NCBI GenBank assembly: GCA_001544595.2
Contig: FCOH02000007.1
Location: forward strand, 62,001 to 126,000
Reading direction: 5' to 3'
DNA from: Caballeronia peredens
GTDB lineage: Bacteria; Pseudomonadota; Gammaproteobacteria; Burkholderiales; Burkholderiaceae
Length of the DNA: 64,000 nt
The notes under the pieces: model-generated
Database searches by the model: none
The model's input: only the letters and a program-made list of their open reading frames with translations
Told to the model about the DNA's origin: nothing
In this document: piece by piece, positions 8,191-17,464 of the stretch
Numbering within the stretch: the first letter of the stretch is position 1
Layout of the letters: every line of letters starts with the position of its first letter
Made by a program: the position numbers and the translations under genes

Positions 8191-10416
8191 ATGTCCACCG
8201 CGCCCGACATCACGCAGTCCTTCATTGGACGGCCCCAGTCGCGCATCGACGGACCGCTGAAGGTCTGCGGCCGCGCGACTTACACATCCGACGTCGACTT
8301 GCCCGGCATGCTGTATGCCGTGCCGGTCGGCGCGACCTTCGCGAGCGGCAAGATCATGTCGCTCGAGTTCGCCGCGGCGCAAGCCATGCCCGGCGTCAAG
8401 CTGATTTTGCATCGCGGCAATATCGGCCGCTTCTATCGCCTCGCCGGCAATTCGATCGATACCGGCTTCGTCGATGAAAACCGTCCGCCGTTCGAGGACG
8501 ACATCGTTCGCTATTACGGGCAGTACGTGGCGCTCGTCGTGGCCGATACGTTCGAGACGGCGAGCGCGGCGGCGGCCGCCATCAAGGTCGGCTATGACAA
8601 GACGCCGCACGACGTCAGCGCGACGCTCGAGGCCCGCGAACTCGACGTGCACAGCGAACGCGGCGACCCGGACCGCGCGTTCGACGGCGCGCCCGTGAAG
8701 ATCGACGAGACGTATGTGACGCCCGTCGAGACGCACAATCCGATCGAACTGCACGCGACCATCGCGCACTGGAACGGCGAAAGCTATACGTTCTACGAGA
8801 CGAGCCAGGCCGTCGCCAATCATCAGGGCAGCCTGATGCAGATGATGGGCCTGCCGAAGGACAAGGTGCGCGTGATTTCGCGCTATCTCGGCTCGGGCTT
8901 CGGCGGCAAGCTGTGGATGTGGCCGCATTCGCTGCTCGCCGCTGCCGCGACACGGCAGACGGAACGCCCCGTGAAGCTCGTGCTCTCGCGCAAGATGATG
9001 TTTCAGAACGTCGGGCACAGGCCGACCACGAAACAGCGCCTGCGGCTCGCGGCGACGCAGGACGGCAAGCTCGTTTCGCTGCAGCACGATTTCGTGAATC
9101 ATGCCGCGCTCGGCGACGACTACATGGAAGACTGCGGCGAAGCGACGCCTTCGATGTACAGCACGCCCAATCTTCGCGTGACCGGCGGCACGGTCAAGCG
9201 CAATGTCGGCTCGCCCACATCGATGCGCGGACCCGGCGCCGTGCCCGGCCTTTTCGCGCTCGAATCGGCGATGGACGAGCTTGCGATCGCATTGAAGATG
9301 GACCCGGTCGAGTTGCGGCTGCGCAATGAACCGAGCGTCGATGAGAGCAGCGGGCTACCGTTTTCGTCGCGGCATTTCGTCGAGTGCCTGACGACGGGCG
9401 CGGAAAAATTCGGCTGGAACAAGCGCACGCCCGAAGTCGGCTCGATGAAGCGCGACGGGCTCACACTCGGGTGGGGCGTCGGCGCATGCAGCTGGCCGGG
9501 GCTGCGCTTCTCGGCGGACGCGACCGTCGATCTGCGCGCCGACGGTACGGCGCGCGTCGCGTGCGGCACGCAGGATATCGGCACGGGCACGTACACGATC
9601 CTCGCGCAACTCGTCGCGGAGCATACGGGCATCCCGCTCGACCGGATCGAAGTCGGACTCGGCGATACGGCGTTGCCGCTCGGGCCGGTATCGGGCGGAT
9701 CGGCGGCGACGGCTTCGGTGATTCCGGCGGTATCGGATGCAGTGCGTGGCGCCATCAAGACGCTGCTCGCGCGCGCGGTGAAGGCGGAAGGATTGCCTTT
9801 CGCGGGCGCCAAAGCAGAAGAACTCTCGCTGAGCGGTGGCCATGTGCATCGCAAGAACGAGCGGCCGGAGAGCGGCGTGCCGTTCGAACGCATTCTCGAA
9901 GCAGCCAAGCTGCACGCGGCATCGGGCAGCGGCAGCGCGAAGGGCGGCTTCGACGATCCGCTGAAGAAGACGTGGTCGATTCACTCGTACGGCGCGCACT
10001 TTGCCGAAGTGACGTGGGAGCCCGCGACTGCGCGTCTGCGCGTGAGCCGCGTCGTGACCGTGATCGACGCGGGCAAGATCCTGAATCCGCGCGCGGGTCG
10101 TAATCAGATCGAAGGGGCCGTGGTGATGGGCGTCGGCATGGCGCTGTTCGAGCACACCGTGTACGACGAGCGCAGCGGCGCACCGGTCAACAGCAGCCTC
10201 GCGGATTACGTGGTCGCGACCAACGCCGATACGCCGAAGATGGACGTCACGTTCCTCGATTATCCCGACACGGTGTTCAACGAACTCGGCGCGCGGGGTA
10301 TCGCGGAGATCGGGCTCGCGGGCATCGCGGCGGCGATCACGGGGGCGGTCTATCACGCGACGGGCGTGCGCGTGAGGAAGCTGCCGGTGATGATCGAGGA
10401 TTTGCTGAAGGCCTGA
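8191..10416 (+). CDS. paoC: aldehyde oxidoreductase molybdenum-binding subunit (PaoC/YagR-like)
   Basis: The protein has 741 residues, matching PaoC. It begins with the typical SRIDGPLKVCGRATYTSDVDLPGMLYA. The cofactor-binding regions RYLGSGFGGKLWMW and SMRGPGAVPG are present, as is the C-terminal ARGIAEIGLAG with the catalytic Glu that abstracts a proton during hydroxylation. The enzyme oxidises aldehydes to carboxylic acids using a molybdenum cytosine-dinucleotide cofactor. The XdhC-like insertase (PaoD) needed for maturation is not adjacent and must be encoded elsewhere. Confidence 0.9.
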   Translation: MSTAPDITQSFIGRPQSRIDGPLKVCGRATYTSDVDLPGMLYAVPVGATFASGKIMSLEFAAAQAMPGVKLILHRGNIGRFYRLAGNSIDTGFVDENRPPFEDDIVRYYGQYVALVVADTFETASAAAAAIKVGYDKTPHDVSATLEARELDVHSERGDPDRAFDGAPVKIDETYVTPVETHNPIELHATIAHWNGESYTFYETSQAVANHQGSLMQMMGLPKDKVRVISRYLGSGFGGKLWMWPHSLLAAAATRQTERPVKLVLSRKMMFQNVGHRPTTKQRLRLAATQDGKLVSLQHDFVNHAALGDDYMEDCGEATPSMYSTPNLRVTGGTVKRNVGSPTSMRGPGAVPGLFALESAMDELAIALKMDPVELRLRNEPSVDESSGLPFSSRHFVECLTTGAEKFGWNKRTPEVGSMKRDGLTLGWGVGACSWPGLRFSADATVDLRADGTARVACGTQDIGTGTYTILAQLVAEHTGIPLDRIEVGLGDTALPLGPVSGGSAATASVIPAVSDAVRGAIKTLLARAVKAEGLPFAGAKAEELSLSGGHVHRKNERPESGVPFERILEAAKLHAASGSGSAKGGFDDPLKKTWSIHSYGAHFAEVTWEPATARLRVSRVVTVIDAGKILNPRAGRNQIEGAVVMGVGMALFEHTVYDERSGAPVNSSLADYVVATNADTPKMDVTFLDYPDTVFNELGARGIAEIGLAGIAAAITGAVYHATGVRVRKLPVMIEDLLKA

Positions 10417-10446
10417 TTTGCGTGGCTGGTGATTGTTCGTTGTCGT

Positions 10447-10496
10447 TCGGGCCCGGTCTTGCGTGTCTTTTTCATGGACGCGGAAGCCGGGCCCGA
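10447..10496. terminator. inverted repeat after the pao operon, possible terminator
   Basis: Perfect 10-bp arms TCGGGCCCGG / CCGGGCCCGA are separated by 30 nt. No downstream T-run is present, so termination is uncertain. The two arms also begin a diverged direct repeat (GGGCCCGRTCTTG). The rest of the gap up to 10644 is the leader of malate synthase, without a clear promoter. Confidence 0.4.
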
Positions 10497-10644
10497 TCTT
10501 GTTTGCCTTCCGCGAAGGACGCCTCAACGCCAGCACACCCGTTGCTTGGCCTTCGGACTTCGATCCTCCCCCATTCCGCGCTACCATAAGCAACCTGCCC
10601 ACCCCAAAACCCCTTGTGTAGCAGCAAACTCAGCCGGAGTGCCC

Positions 10645-12822
10645 ATGAACGACATGATCAAACAACACGGCCTGCAGGTCGACGCGAGTCTGGCGAAGTT
10701 CGTCGATGATGAAGCCATCCCCGGCACGGGCGTCGACAGTGCGTCCTTCTGGAAGGGATTCGATACGCTGGTGCACGATCTCGCGCCGAAGAATCGCGCG
10801 CTGCTGGCCGAACGCGACCGCCTCCAGTCCGAGCTCGACAACTGGCATCGCAGTCATCCGGGTCCGGTGCGCGATCTGCGCGCCTATCGCAAGTTTCTCG
10901 AAGAAATCGGCTATATCGTGTCCGCGCCCGCGCACGTGCAGGCGAGCACCGCCAACGTCGATCGCGAAATCGCGGAGCAGGCCGGCCCGCAGCTCGTCGT
11001 GCCGCTCTCGAATCTGCGTTACGCGCTCAACGCCGCCAATGCGCGCTGGGGCAGCCTCTATGACGCGCTTTACGGCACCGATGCCATCGACGACAAAGAC
11101 GGCTCCGGGCGCACCGCCGAATTCAATCCGAAGCGCGGCGCGAAAGTGATCGCGTACGCGCGCGCCTTCCTCGACGACAACGCGCCCCTCGCGCACGGCT
11201 CGCACGCCGACGCGACGAAGTATGCGGTCGAACAAGGCAAGCTCGTCGTCACGTTGAAGGACGGCAGCAAGAGCGGCCTCGCAAACGCCGAGCAATTCGC
11301 GGGCTTTCAGGGCGACGCGAAAGAACCCGCGGCCATTCTGCTCAAGCACAACGACCTACACTTCGAGATCCAGATCGACGCGAGCCATCCGATCGGCAAG
11401 ACGGACGGGGCGCACGTGAAAGACCTGCTGATGGAAGCGGCGGTCAGCACGATCATCGACTGCGAAGATTCGGTTGCCGCCGTCGACGCCGCCGACAAAA
11501 CGCAGCTCTATCGCAACTGGCTCGGCCTGATGCAGGGTCATCTTTCGGAACAGGTCACGAAGAACGGCAAGAGCTTCACGCGCAGCATGAATCCGGATCG
11601 CGAGTACACAGCGCCCGACGGATCGACCATCAAGCTGCACGGCCGTTCGCTCCTGTTCGTGCGCAATGTCGGCCATCTGATGACGAATCCCGCCGTGCTC
11701 GATCGCGACGGCAACGAGATTCCCGAAGGCATCCTCGACGCGGTGATGACCACGCTCGGCGCGATGCACGACCTCAAGAACAAGATGAACTCGCGCACGG
11801 GCTCCATCTACATCGTGAAGCCGAAGATGCACGGTCCCGCCGAAGTAGCGTTCTCGGACGAACTCTTCTCGCGCGTCGAAGACCTGCTCGGCCTGCCGCG
11901 TCACACGATCAAGATGGGCATCATGGACGAAGAACGCCGCACGAGCGTGAACCTGAAGGCGTGCATCGCGGCCGCGGGTCCGCGCGTCGCGTTCATCAAC
12001 ACGGGCTTCCTGGATCGCACCGGCGACGAAATGCATTCGTCGATGGAAGCCGGCCCGATGATGCGCAAGGGCGACATGAAGTCGTCGAAGTGGATCAGCT
12101 CGTACGAGCGCAACAACGTGCTGGTCGGTCTGAACACGGGCCTGCGCGGCCGCGCGCAGATCGGCAAGGGCATGTGGGCGATGCCCGATCTCATGCACGC
12201 GATGCTCGAACAGAAGATCGCGCATCCGAAGGCCGGCGCGAACACGGCATGGGTGCCCTCGCCCACCGCAGCCACGCTGCACGCGCTGCACTATCACATG
12301 GTCGACGTGCAGCAGGTTCAGCAGGAACTCGAAAGCATCGACTACGACGGCCAGAAGAACGAACTGCTCGACGGCCTGCTGACGATTCCCGTTGTCGATA
12401 AACCGTCGTGGTCGGAAGAGGACATCCGGAACGAAATCGAGAACAACGCGCAGGGCATTCTCGGTTATGTCGTGCGCTGGGTCGACCAGGGTGTCGGCTG
12501 CTCGAAGGTGCCGGACATTCACGATGTCGGCCTGATGGAAGATCGCGCGACGCTGCGCATTTCCAGCCAGCACATCGCGAACTGGCTGCGTCACGGCATC
12601 GTCACGGAAGCGCAGGTTCGCGAGACGCTGGAGCGCATGGCCGCCGTTGTCGACAAGCAGAACGAAGCCGATCCGACCTATCGCCCGATGGCGCCCGCCT
12701 TCGACAGCTCGTTCGCGTTCAAAGCCGCGTGCGCCCTCGTGTTCGAAGGCCTCACGCAGCCGAGCGGCTATACGGAACCCTTGCTGCACAAGTTCCGTCT
12801 CGCCGCGAAGGAATCGATGTAA
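10645..12822 (+). CDS. glcB: malate synthase G
   Basis: The protein has 725 residues, the normal monomeric isoform G length. It condenses glyoxylate and acetyl-CoA to malate in the glyoxylate and glycolate pathways. Family regions are clear: [56 protein letters not shown] with [15 protein letters not shown], and [17 protein letters not shown]. Active-site acidic residues lie in these blocks. GGAG 6 nt upstream supports the start. The gene is monocistronic and ends against a convergent neighbour at a strong hairpin. Confidence 0.96.
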   Translation: MNDMIKQHGLQVDASLAKFVDDEAIPGTGVDSASFWKGFDTLVHDLAPKNRALLAERDRLQSELDNWHRSHPGPVRDLRAYRKFLEEIGYIVSAPAHVQASTANVDREIAEQAGPQLVVPLSNLRYALNAANARWGSLYDALYGTDAIDDKDGSGRTAEFNPKRGAKVIAYARAFLDDNAPLAHGSHADATKYAVEQGKLVVTLKDGSKSGLANAEQFAGFQGDAKEPAAILLKHNDLHFEIQIDASHPIGKTDGAHVKDLLMEAAVSTIIDCEDSVAAVDAADKTQLYRNWLGLMQGHLSEQVTKNGKSFTRSMNPDREYTAPDGSTIKLHGRSLLFVRNVGHLMTNPAVLDRDGNEIPEGILDAVMTTLGAMHDLKNKMNSRTGSIYIVKPKMHGPAEVAFSDELFSRVEDLLGLPRHTIKMGIMDEERRTSVNLKACIAAAGPRVAFINTGFLDRTGDEMHSSMEAGPMMRKGDMKSSKWISSYERNNVLVGLNTGLRGRAQIGKGMWAMPDLMHAMLEQKIAHPKAGANTAWVPSPTAATLHALHYHMVDVQQVQQELESIDYDGQKNELLDGLLTIPVVDKPSWSEEDIRNEIENNAQGILGYVVRWVDQGVGCSKVPDIHDVGLMEDRATLRISSQHIANWLRHGIVTEAQVRETLERMAAVVDKQNEADPTYRPMAPAFDSSFAFKAACALVFEGLTQPSGYTEPLLHKFRLAAKESM

Positions 12823-12829
12823 CGCGTGC

Positions 12830-12860
12830 GCGCACATACGGCATCGCGCCGTATGTGCGC
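12830..12860. terminator. bidirectional hairpin between glcB and the tautomerase gene
   Basis: Perfect 12-bp arms GCGCACATACGG / CCGTATGTGCGC enclose a 7-nt loop in the 44-bp convergent gap. A T-run is missing on both sides, so it may act with Rho or simply protect 3' ends. Confidence 0.6.
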
Positions 12861-12866
12861 ATCAGT

Positions 12867-13052
12867 TCACTGCTCCGACCAGAGCTTGCCCGCGGTCGCC
12901 CAGTTCTCGCGCTTCACGTCCGTCAGAATGATGTCCACCGAGCCCGGCTCGCAGCCGAGCGTCTCGCATGTCGTGCGCGTGATCGCCTCGACGAACTTGC
13001 GCTTCTCCTCCACCGTGCGGCCTTCGAAGAGCTGAATGTTGAATGTCGGCAT
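12867..13052 (-). CDS. 4-oxalocrotonate tautomerase family protein
   Basis: The protein has 61 residues, the standard size. After Met removal the N-terminal Pro (PTFNIQLFEGR) is the catalytic base. The family pattern EEKRKFVEAITRTTCE and the C-terminal ENWATAGKLW are present. Members isomerise unsaturated keto acids or related enols. AGGAG lies 9 nt upstream. It is the last gene of a minus-strand set after the class II aldolase, which hints at a keto-acid or sugar-acid pathway; the substrate is unknown. Confidence 0.88.
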   Translation of the reverse strand: MPTFNIQLFEGRTVEEKRKFVEAITRTTCETLGCEPGSVDIILTDVKRENWATAGKLWSEQ

Positions 13053-13078
13053 GCCGTTGATCTCCTGTCGAGTTGAAT

Positions 13079-13855
13079 TCAGTTGCGATACGACGCATCG
13101 ATGCGATCGAGCTTGCGCAGCAGCGCAGGCCATTCGAGCGCGCCTTCGACGGCGTCGTCATCGTGCAATTGCGCCGCAGTGCGCGTGACGATTTCCGGCG
13201 TCGGCACGATCATCTTGCCCACGCCCGCAAGCGCGCGAAGCTGAATATCGCACGCCTTGACGAGCATATCCATCAGCACATAAGCCTCGGCGATCGTGCG
13301 CCCGAGCGTGAGCGGCCCGTGATTGCGCAGCAGCATCGCGCGATGCGCGCCGAGACTCTGCACCAGCCGCTCGCCTTCCGCGCGCGAGAACGCGAGTCCT
13401 TCGTAATCGTGATACGCGAGATGGCCGTGAAAGCGCATCGCGTGTTGCGAGGCGGGCAGCAGGCCGTGCGGCTGCGTCGATACGGCGATCGCCTCGCGGA
13501 CATGCAGATGCATCACGCACGCGGCATCTTCGCGCGCGGCGTGCACGGCCGCATGCAGCGCGAAGCCGGTTGCATTGACCGGATGCGCGCTCTCGCCGAT
13601 CACATTGCCGTCGATGTCGATCTTCACGAGATTCGACGCCGTGACTTCATCGAACGACAGTCCGAACGGATTGATCAGAAAGCGCCCCGGCTCGTCCGGC
13701 ACGCTCGCGGAAATATGCGTGTACACGACATCGTCCCAGCCGTTGAGCGCGACGAGGCGATACGCGGCGGCGAGATCGACGCGCGCGGCGTGCTCGGCCG
13801 TCGAGCGCGGCCCGCTTTCCGCGATCCTGCGCTCAGGCGTGTGGGTGAACGACAT
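13079..13855 (-). CDS. class II aldolase/adducin family protein
   Basis: The protein has 258 residues. The fold is shown by NGWDDVVYTHISASVPDE, HPVNATGFALHAAVHAARED, the zinc-binding MHLHVREA (His-x-His) and a third His in LLRNHGPLTLG. Members cleave or decarboxylate phosphorylated or free sugar acids, and several act as 3-oxo-acid decarboxylases. The start has AGGAG at 8 nt and lies inside the 3' end of the urea-transporter-like gene (23-bp overlap), indicating translational coupling. The tautomerase follows after 26 nt. Confidence 0.87.
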   Translation of the reverse strand: MSFTHTPERRIAESGPRSTAEHAARVDLAAAYRLVALNGWDDVVYTHISASVPDEPGRFLINPFGLSFDEVTASNLVKIDIDGNVIGESAHPVNATGFALHAAVHAAREDAACVMHLHVREAIAVSTQPHGLLPASQHAMRFHGHLAYHDYEGLAFSRAEGERLVQSLGAHRAMLLRNHGPLTLGRTIAEAYVLMDMLVKACDIQLRALAGVGKMIVPTPEIVTRTAAQLHDDDAVEGALEWPALLRKLDRIDASYRN

Positions 13856-14744
13856 GCGAGTCTCCTTGTTTCGATGCGCCCGACACGCGCCGCCGGACGA
13901 CGATCATCGCCCACGAGGCCAGCACGAACGGCGCGGTCAGCGCGGCAATCCCGAGGCAATCCATCAGACGTTCGATCAAAACGGCCGCGACGATCGCGAA
14001 CAGCGCATAGCGCCTGCCGAACGGCGCGCACGCCAGCGCAGCAAGCGCTGCGTTGAAACCGCACGCGCCCGAGAGCACGACGACATCGCTCGCGCCGCCG
14101 AGTCCGTGCAGCGTCGCGCCGAGTGCGCTGCCGGCGAGCGCCCAGCCCGCCTGCGACGGCCGCGACGCAAACAACCCGAGGGCGATGAGTCCGCCCGCGA
14201 GCGCGCCGGTCGCGAACGTGATCGGCGCGAGGCCCGCGAACGCGGCCTGCAGCATCGGCACGATGCCGGCGGCGACGGGCGGAATCGCGCCCGTGTCGCC
14301 GCGATCGGCGAACAGCGGCAGCCAGCACCAGGTCACGATGATGGCCGGGCTGGAGAACGTCGGTAAGGAATGTCGCGCGAGAACGCGCGTGAGCTTGTGC
14401 GCGAGGAAGGTCGCGCCCATCGCCGCGACAATCGCGACGGCGGCGGCCTGAGACGTATCGCCAATGAACGCGAACGCGGCGAGCGCGGCCAGCGCGCCGT
14501 TGAAGCCGTAGAGGTCGTCGCGGAAGGTGGAGGCGTCGGCGTCGTCGAGGATGACGCTGATGACATTGCCCGTCAGCGTACCGATCAGCAGACCGCACGC
14601 GAGGCGCGGGCTCGCCGCGAGCACGGCGAGAAACACCAGCGCGCCGGTGGCGGCGTTGCGCTGGAGCACGATCTGGCCGATCGCGCGGGCGAAGCTGCGG
14701 AGTTGACCGCCGAAAGCGGCGTCGGAATGGAGAGCGGAGGACAT
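13833..14744 (-). CDS. urea transporter family membrane protein
   Basis: The protein has 303 residues and roughly ten hydrophobic segments. It shows the internally duplicated pattern of the UT family: LLIGTLTGNVISVIL then LYGFNGALAALAAFAFIG in the first half, and GALAGGLIALGLF, GSALGATLHGLGG and ACGFNAALAALAC in the second. The paired GFN(G/A)ALAALA segments correspond to the pore-lining repeats. Bacterial members form selective urea channels or carriers. No urease gene is nearby; instead it is fused translationally to an aldolase gene, so another small amide or alcohol substrate is possible. The ATG at 14744 is chosen over a TTG at 14753. Confidence 0.75.
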   Translation of the reverse strand: MSSALHSDAAFGGQLRSFARAIGQIVLQRNAATGALVFLAVLAASPRLACGLLIGTLTGNVISVILDDADASTFRDDLYGFNGALAALAAFAFIGDTSQAAAVAIVAAMGATFLAHKLTRVLARHSLPTFSSPAIIVTWCWLPLFADRGDTGAIPPVAAGIVPMLQAAFAGLAPITFATGALAGGLIALGLFASRPSQAGWALAGSALGATLHGLGGASDVVVLSGACGFNAALAALACAPFGRRYALFAIVAAVLIERLMDCLGIAALTAPFVLASWAMIVVRRRVSGASKQGDSHVVHPHA

Positions 14745-14876
14745 GCTGGGCAACTGCGGCTTGGGAAGCCGCCAGCATAAAGCAGCCGGCGCGCGCCGTG
14801 CGACGGCGGGCCGAATAACCTCTATGCGCCCGAAAGCAGTGACGCGGCGCTGCGTGCCGCGCGGAACGCTGAAAGC

Positions 14877-15083
14877 TTAGTTGAACGCCATCGGAACGAG
14901 CGGCGTGGGCTCGCCGACACCCGGATTCGCCAGCGACAGATCCGAGCTCATGCGCACGATTTCCGTGACGTTTTCGCGGAAATTAGGGTGCTTTTCCCAG
15001 GTGATGTAGCTGGCGTCCACAACGGCGGACAGGGTCAGCAAGGCAAAGGCGACTTTTTCGATGACTTCGTAACGGCGGCGCAT
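14877..15083 (-). CDS. small membrane-anchored protein of unknown function
   Basis: The protein has 68 residues. After MRRRYEVIEK comes one hydrophobic helix (VAFALLTLSAVVDASYI) and a polar tail with a Pro-rich end. It is probably an inner-membrane anchor with a periplasmic tail. GAGGA about 8 nt upstream and a near-consensus -10 (TACAAT on the minus strand, 15108-15113) support expression. No family is recognised. Confidence 0.6.
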   Translation of the reverse strand: MRRRYEVIEKVAFALLTLSAVVDASYITWEKHPNFRENVTEIVRMSSDLSLANPGVGEPTPLVPMAFN

Positions 15084-15206
15084 GATCGATTCCTCAAACT
15101 TTGCGACATTGTAACAGAACTAAGGGTTTTCACCTAGATCGTGTTGCAACGCCGCAAATCGCCCGTCGCTACTGAGACTGCGCTCCGGCCCCGATTCGAA
15201 GCCGGA

Positions 15207-16346
15207 TTACATCGACGCTTCCAGCATCGCTTCGTAATCCGCGCCCGACGCCTCGCGCGGATTCGTCTTATGACTGTGATCCTTCAGCGCGCCCGCGACG
15301 ATGCGCGGAAACATCTCACGGGTCACGCCAAGTTCTGCCAGGCCACGCGGCAAGCCCAGCGCGGCGGTCATCGCGCGGAGCGCTTCCGCGACGTCATCGC
15401 CGGAATCGAGGCCCATCGCCTGCGCGATGCGCCCGAGCTTGCCCTCCTCCCGCATCGAAGGCGCGCTGCTGTTGAACGCGATCACCGCGGGCAGAAAGAT
15501 GGCGTTGAGCGTGCCGTGATGCAGCGTCGGGTCGATGCCGCCCAGCGAGTGGCTCAGGCTGTGCACGCAGCCGAGGCCTTTCTGGAACGCGAGCGCGCCC
15601 TGCATCGACGCGCTCATCATGTTCGAGCGTGCGATGCGGTCGGAGCCGTCGCGCGTCGCCCGCTCGATGTGACGCCACGCGCGCCACAGGCCGTCGAGCG
15701 CGATGCCGTCGGCAGGCGGATTGAACGCCGGCGCCATGAAGGTTTCGAGGCAATGCGCGATGGCGTCCATGCCGGTCGCGGCGGTGAGCATCGGCGGCAG
15801 GCCGAGCGTCAGTTCCGGATCGCAGATCGCGACCTTCGGCACGACGTAAGGCGAAATCACGCCGACTTTGCGGCCGTCGTCGAGAATCAGGATCGCGCCG
15901 CGGCCGACTTCGCTGCCGGTGCCCGCCGTCGTCGGAATCGCGATGACGGGTGCGGTCTTCGCCGTGATGCGCGTGAGGCCGCCTTCGATCACCGCGAAGC
16001 TTTGCAATGGGCCTTCGTGGGTCGCGCAGACGGCGACGCCTTTCGCGAGATCGATCGACGAACCGCCGCCCGCTGCGATCACGCCGTCGCAGTCGTGCTC
16101 GCTGAACATGGCGACGGCGGCGCGCACGGCGGCTTCGTTCGGGTTCGGCGGCGTCGCGTCGAACACCGGCATGGGCGCGGACGAACCGAGCGCGTCGAGC
16201 ACTTTGTCCACGAGACCCGCCGCGCGGATGCCGGCGTCGGTGACGATCAGCGGACGCCGAATGCCGATGCGTTCGCACTCGCCTGCAAGCAAACGCACGG
16301 CGCCGAAGTCGAATTGAATCTGCGTGATGTAGTTGATGAGGGACAT
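15207..16346 (-). CDS. iron-containing alcohol dehydrogenase
   Basis: The protein has 379 residues, the usual family length. NAD-binding GGGSSIDLAKG and TTAGTGSEVGR are present. The iron ligands come from the Asp in AICDPELT and the His residues of MDAIAHCLE, VHSLSHSLGG and DPTLHHGTLNA. Such enzymes interconvert primary or hydroxy-acid alcohols and aldehydes with NAD(P). It follows orbL on the same strand after 97 bp. A TATACT -10-like element on the minus strand (16384-16379) suggests its own promoter, so membership of the siderophore operon is doubtful. Confidence 0.9.
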   Translation of the reverse strand: MSLINYITQIQFDFGAVRLLAGECERIGIRRPLIVTDAGIRAAGLVDKVLDALGSSAPMPVFDATPPNPNEAAVRAAVAMFSEHDCDGVIAAGGGSSIDLAKGVAVCATHEGPLQSFAVIEGGLTRITAKTAPVIAIPTTAGTGSEVGRGAILILDDGRKVGVISPYVVPKVAICDPELTLGLPPMLTAATGMDAIAHCLETFMAPAFNPPADGIALDGLWRAWRHIERATRDGSDRIARSNMMSASMQGALAFQKGLGCVHSLSHSLGGIDPTLHHGTLNAIFLPAVIAFNSSAPSMREEGKLGRIAQAMGLDSGDDVAEALRAMTAALGLPRGLAELGVTREMFPRIVAGALKDHSHKTNPREASGADYEAMLEASM

Positions 16347-16443
16347 GTGACGAGGGAAAGGTGATAAGCGGTGCCGCCAGTATAAGAGCCTCCCTGCCCG
16401 CACGACATCTCGATCACGTTCCCGTCACGATCCGCCGACGCGC

Positions 16444-17403
16444 TCAGAAGCGGAAGTTGTTGAAGAACTTCTCGCGCTCCATCACCGTGAGCGCGGCGCG
16501 CTTGTGCGGGAAGTCGAATTCCTTGAGCGTGTAGAAGCCCATGCGATGCATGTACGCGATATGCCGCACATGATCCACGCGCGGTTCGCCGACGAGCCGT
16601 TCGGTGCGCGGATCGTCGATGAACATGTAGTGCAGCACGCCGCTCCACCACGCTCTCAACTTGCCCGCGCTCTGAAACTGCGCATCGCCGATCAGCAGAT
16701 GCAGGCCGCGATCGAAGTCGCCCGCATCGTAGAACGGACCGAGGCGGTCTTCCTTCGCCCAGTAGAACTCGAAGTAGCCGAAAGGCTTGCCGTCGAAATA
16801 GCCGATCATCGGATGCATGTGCGGATCTTCACGACGTTCCGCGAGATAGGCCGCATGTTCGGCACGCGTGCCGCGCTGCTCCCAGAAATGCGCGACGCGA
16901 TCGAGATTCATCCATTCGCTGAAGACTTCCGAGTCGGCGTCGGGGTCGGCGGTGCGCAGGCTGAAGGTCATGTCGATCTGCGGGAAATGGCGCTCGTAGA
17001 TCGTGCCTTCGACGTTCTCCGGTCGCACGGGATGTGTGACGCCGTTGGTCTGCGCGAAGCTCAGCAACGTGTCGCTCGATGCAGGCGCCTTGAGCCACGG
17101 CCGCGCGCTTTGCCAGAACGTTTTGCGCGATGTCGTCAGCAGCAGATGACCGTCGCGACGCACCACGTCGTCGATCAGGTTCTCGTTATGCGCCTGCGCC
17201 GCGAACGCTTCAGCGCGTGGCAGTTCAGCCGGCGCGTGGGGCAATGCGAGCGTCGCCGTGCGTCGCTCGGGTTCGTGACAGTAGACATCGCATAACGCAT
17301 CGAGCAGCGCTTCGGGCTTCATGCCGGGCTGCCAAGCAGGCAGTACACGGTCGGGTTGATGCGCGGCGATGGCCGCGACCTCGGGATCGAAACGGATGTT
17401 CAT
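16444..17403 (-). CDS. orbL: siderophore N-acyltransferase (OrbL/IucB-like GNAT)
   Basis: The protein has 319 residues. The C-terminal half (about residues 150-315) matches the IucB/AlcB/RhbD acyltransferase domain: FSEWMNLDRVAHFWEQRG, MIGYFDGKPFGYFEFYWAKEDRLGPFYDAGDFDRGLH and EPRVDHVRHIAYMHRMGF. These enzymes acylate the hydroxylamine formed on ornithine or lysine. In ornibactin-type loci the gene after pvdF is orbL, thought to acylate the N5-hydroxyornithine that becomes the first residue. Malleobactin producers are reported to lack such protection. The start uses GGAG at 9 nt and follows pvdF by 61 nt. The symbol is assigned by similarity and position. Confidence 0.82.
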   Translation of the reverse strand: MNIRFDPEVAAIAAHQPDRVLPAWQPGMKPEALLDALCDVYCHEPERRTATLALPHAPAELPRAEAFAAQAHNENLIDDVVRRDGHLLLTTSRKTFWQSARPWLKAPASSDTLLSFAQTNGVTHPVRPENVEGTIYERHFPQIDMTFSLRTADPDADSEVFSEWMNLDRVAHFWEQRGTRAEHAAYLAERREDPHMHPMIGYFDGKPFGYFEFYWAKEDRLGPFYDAGDFDRGLHLLIGDAQFQSAGKLRAWWSGVLHYMFIDDPRTERLVGEPRVDHVRHIAYMHRMGFYTLKEFDFPHKRAALTVMEREKFFNNFRF

Positions 17404-17464
17404 CGGTGAGTCTCCGGCATGTCGTTGGCGTTGCTTCGGTGCGGCGCGCGGGTGATCGAAACAA

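Noticed and set aside
15207..16346. Iron alcohol dehydrogenase as part of the siderophore pathway
   Set aside because: No step in the predicted pathway needs it, and a separate -10-like element precedes it. Proximity alone is not evidence.
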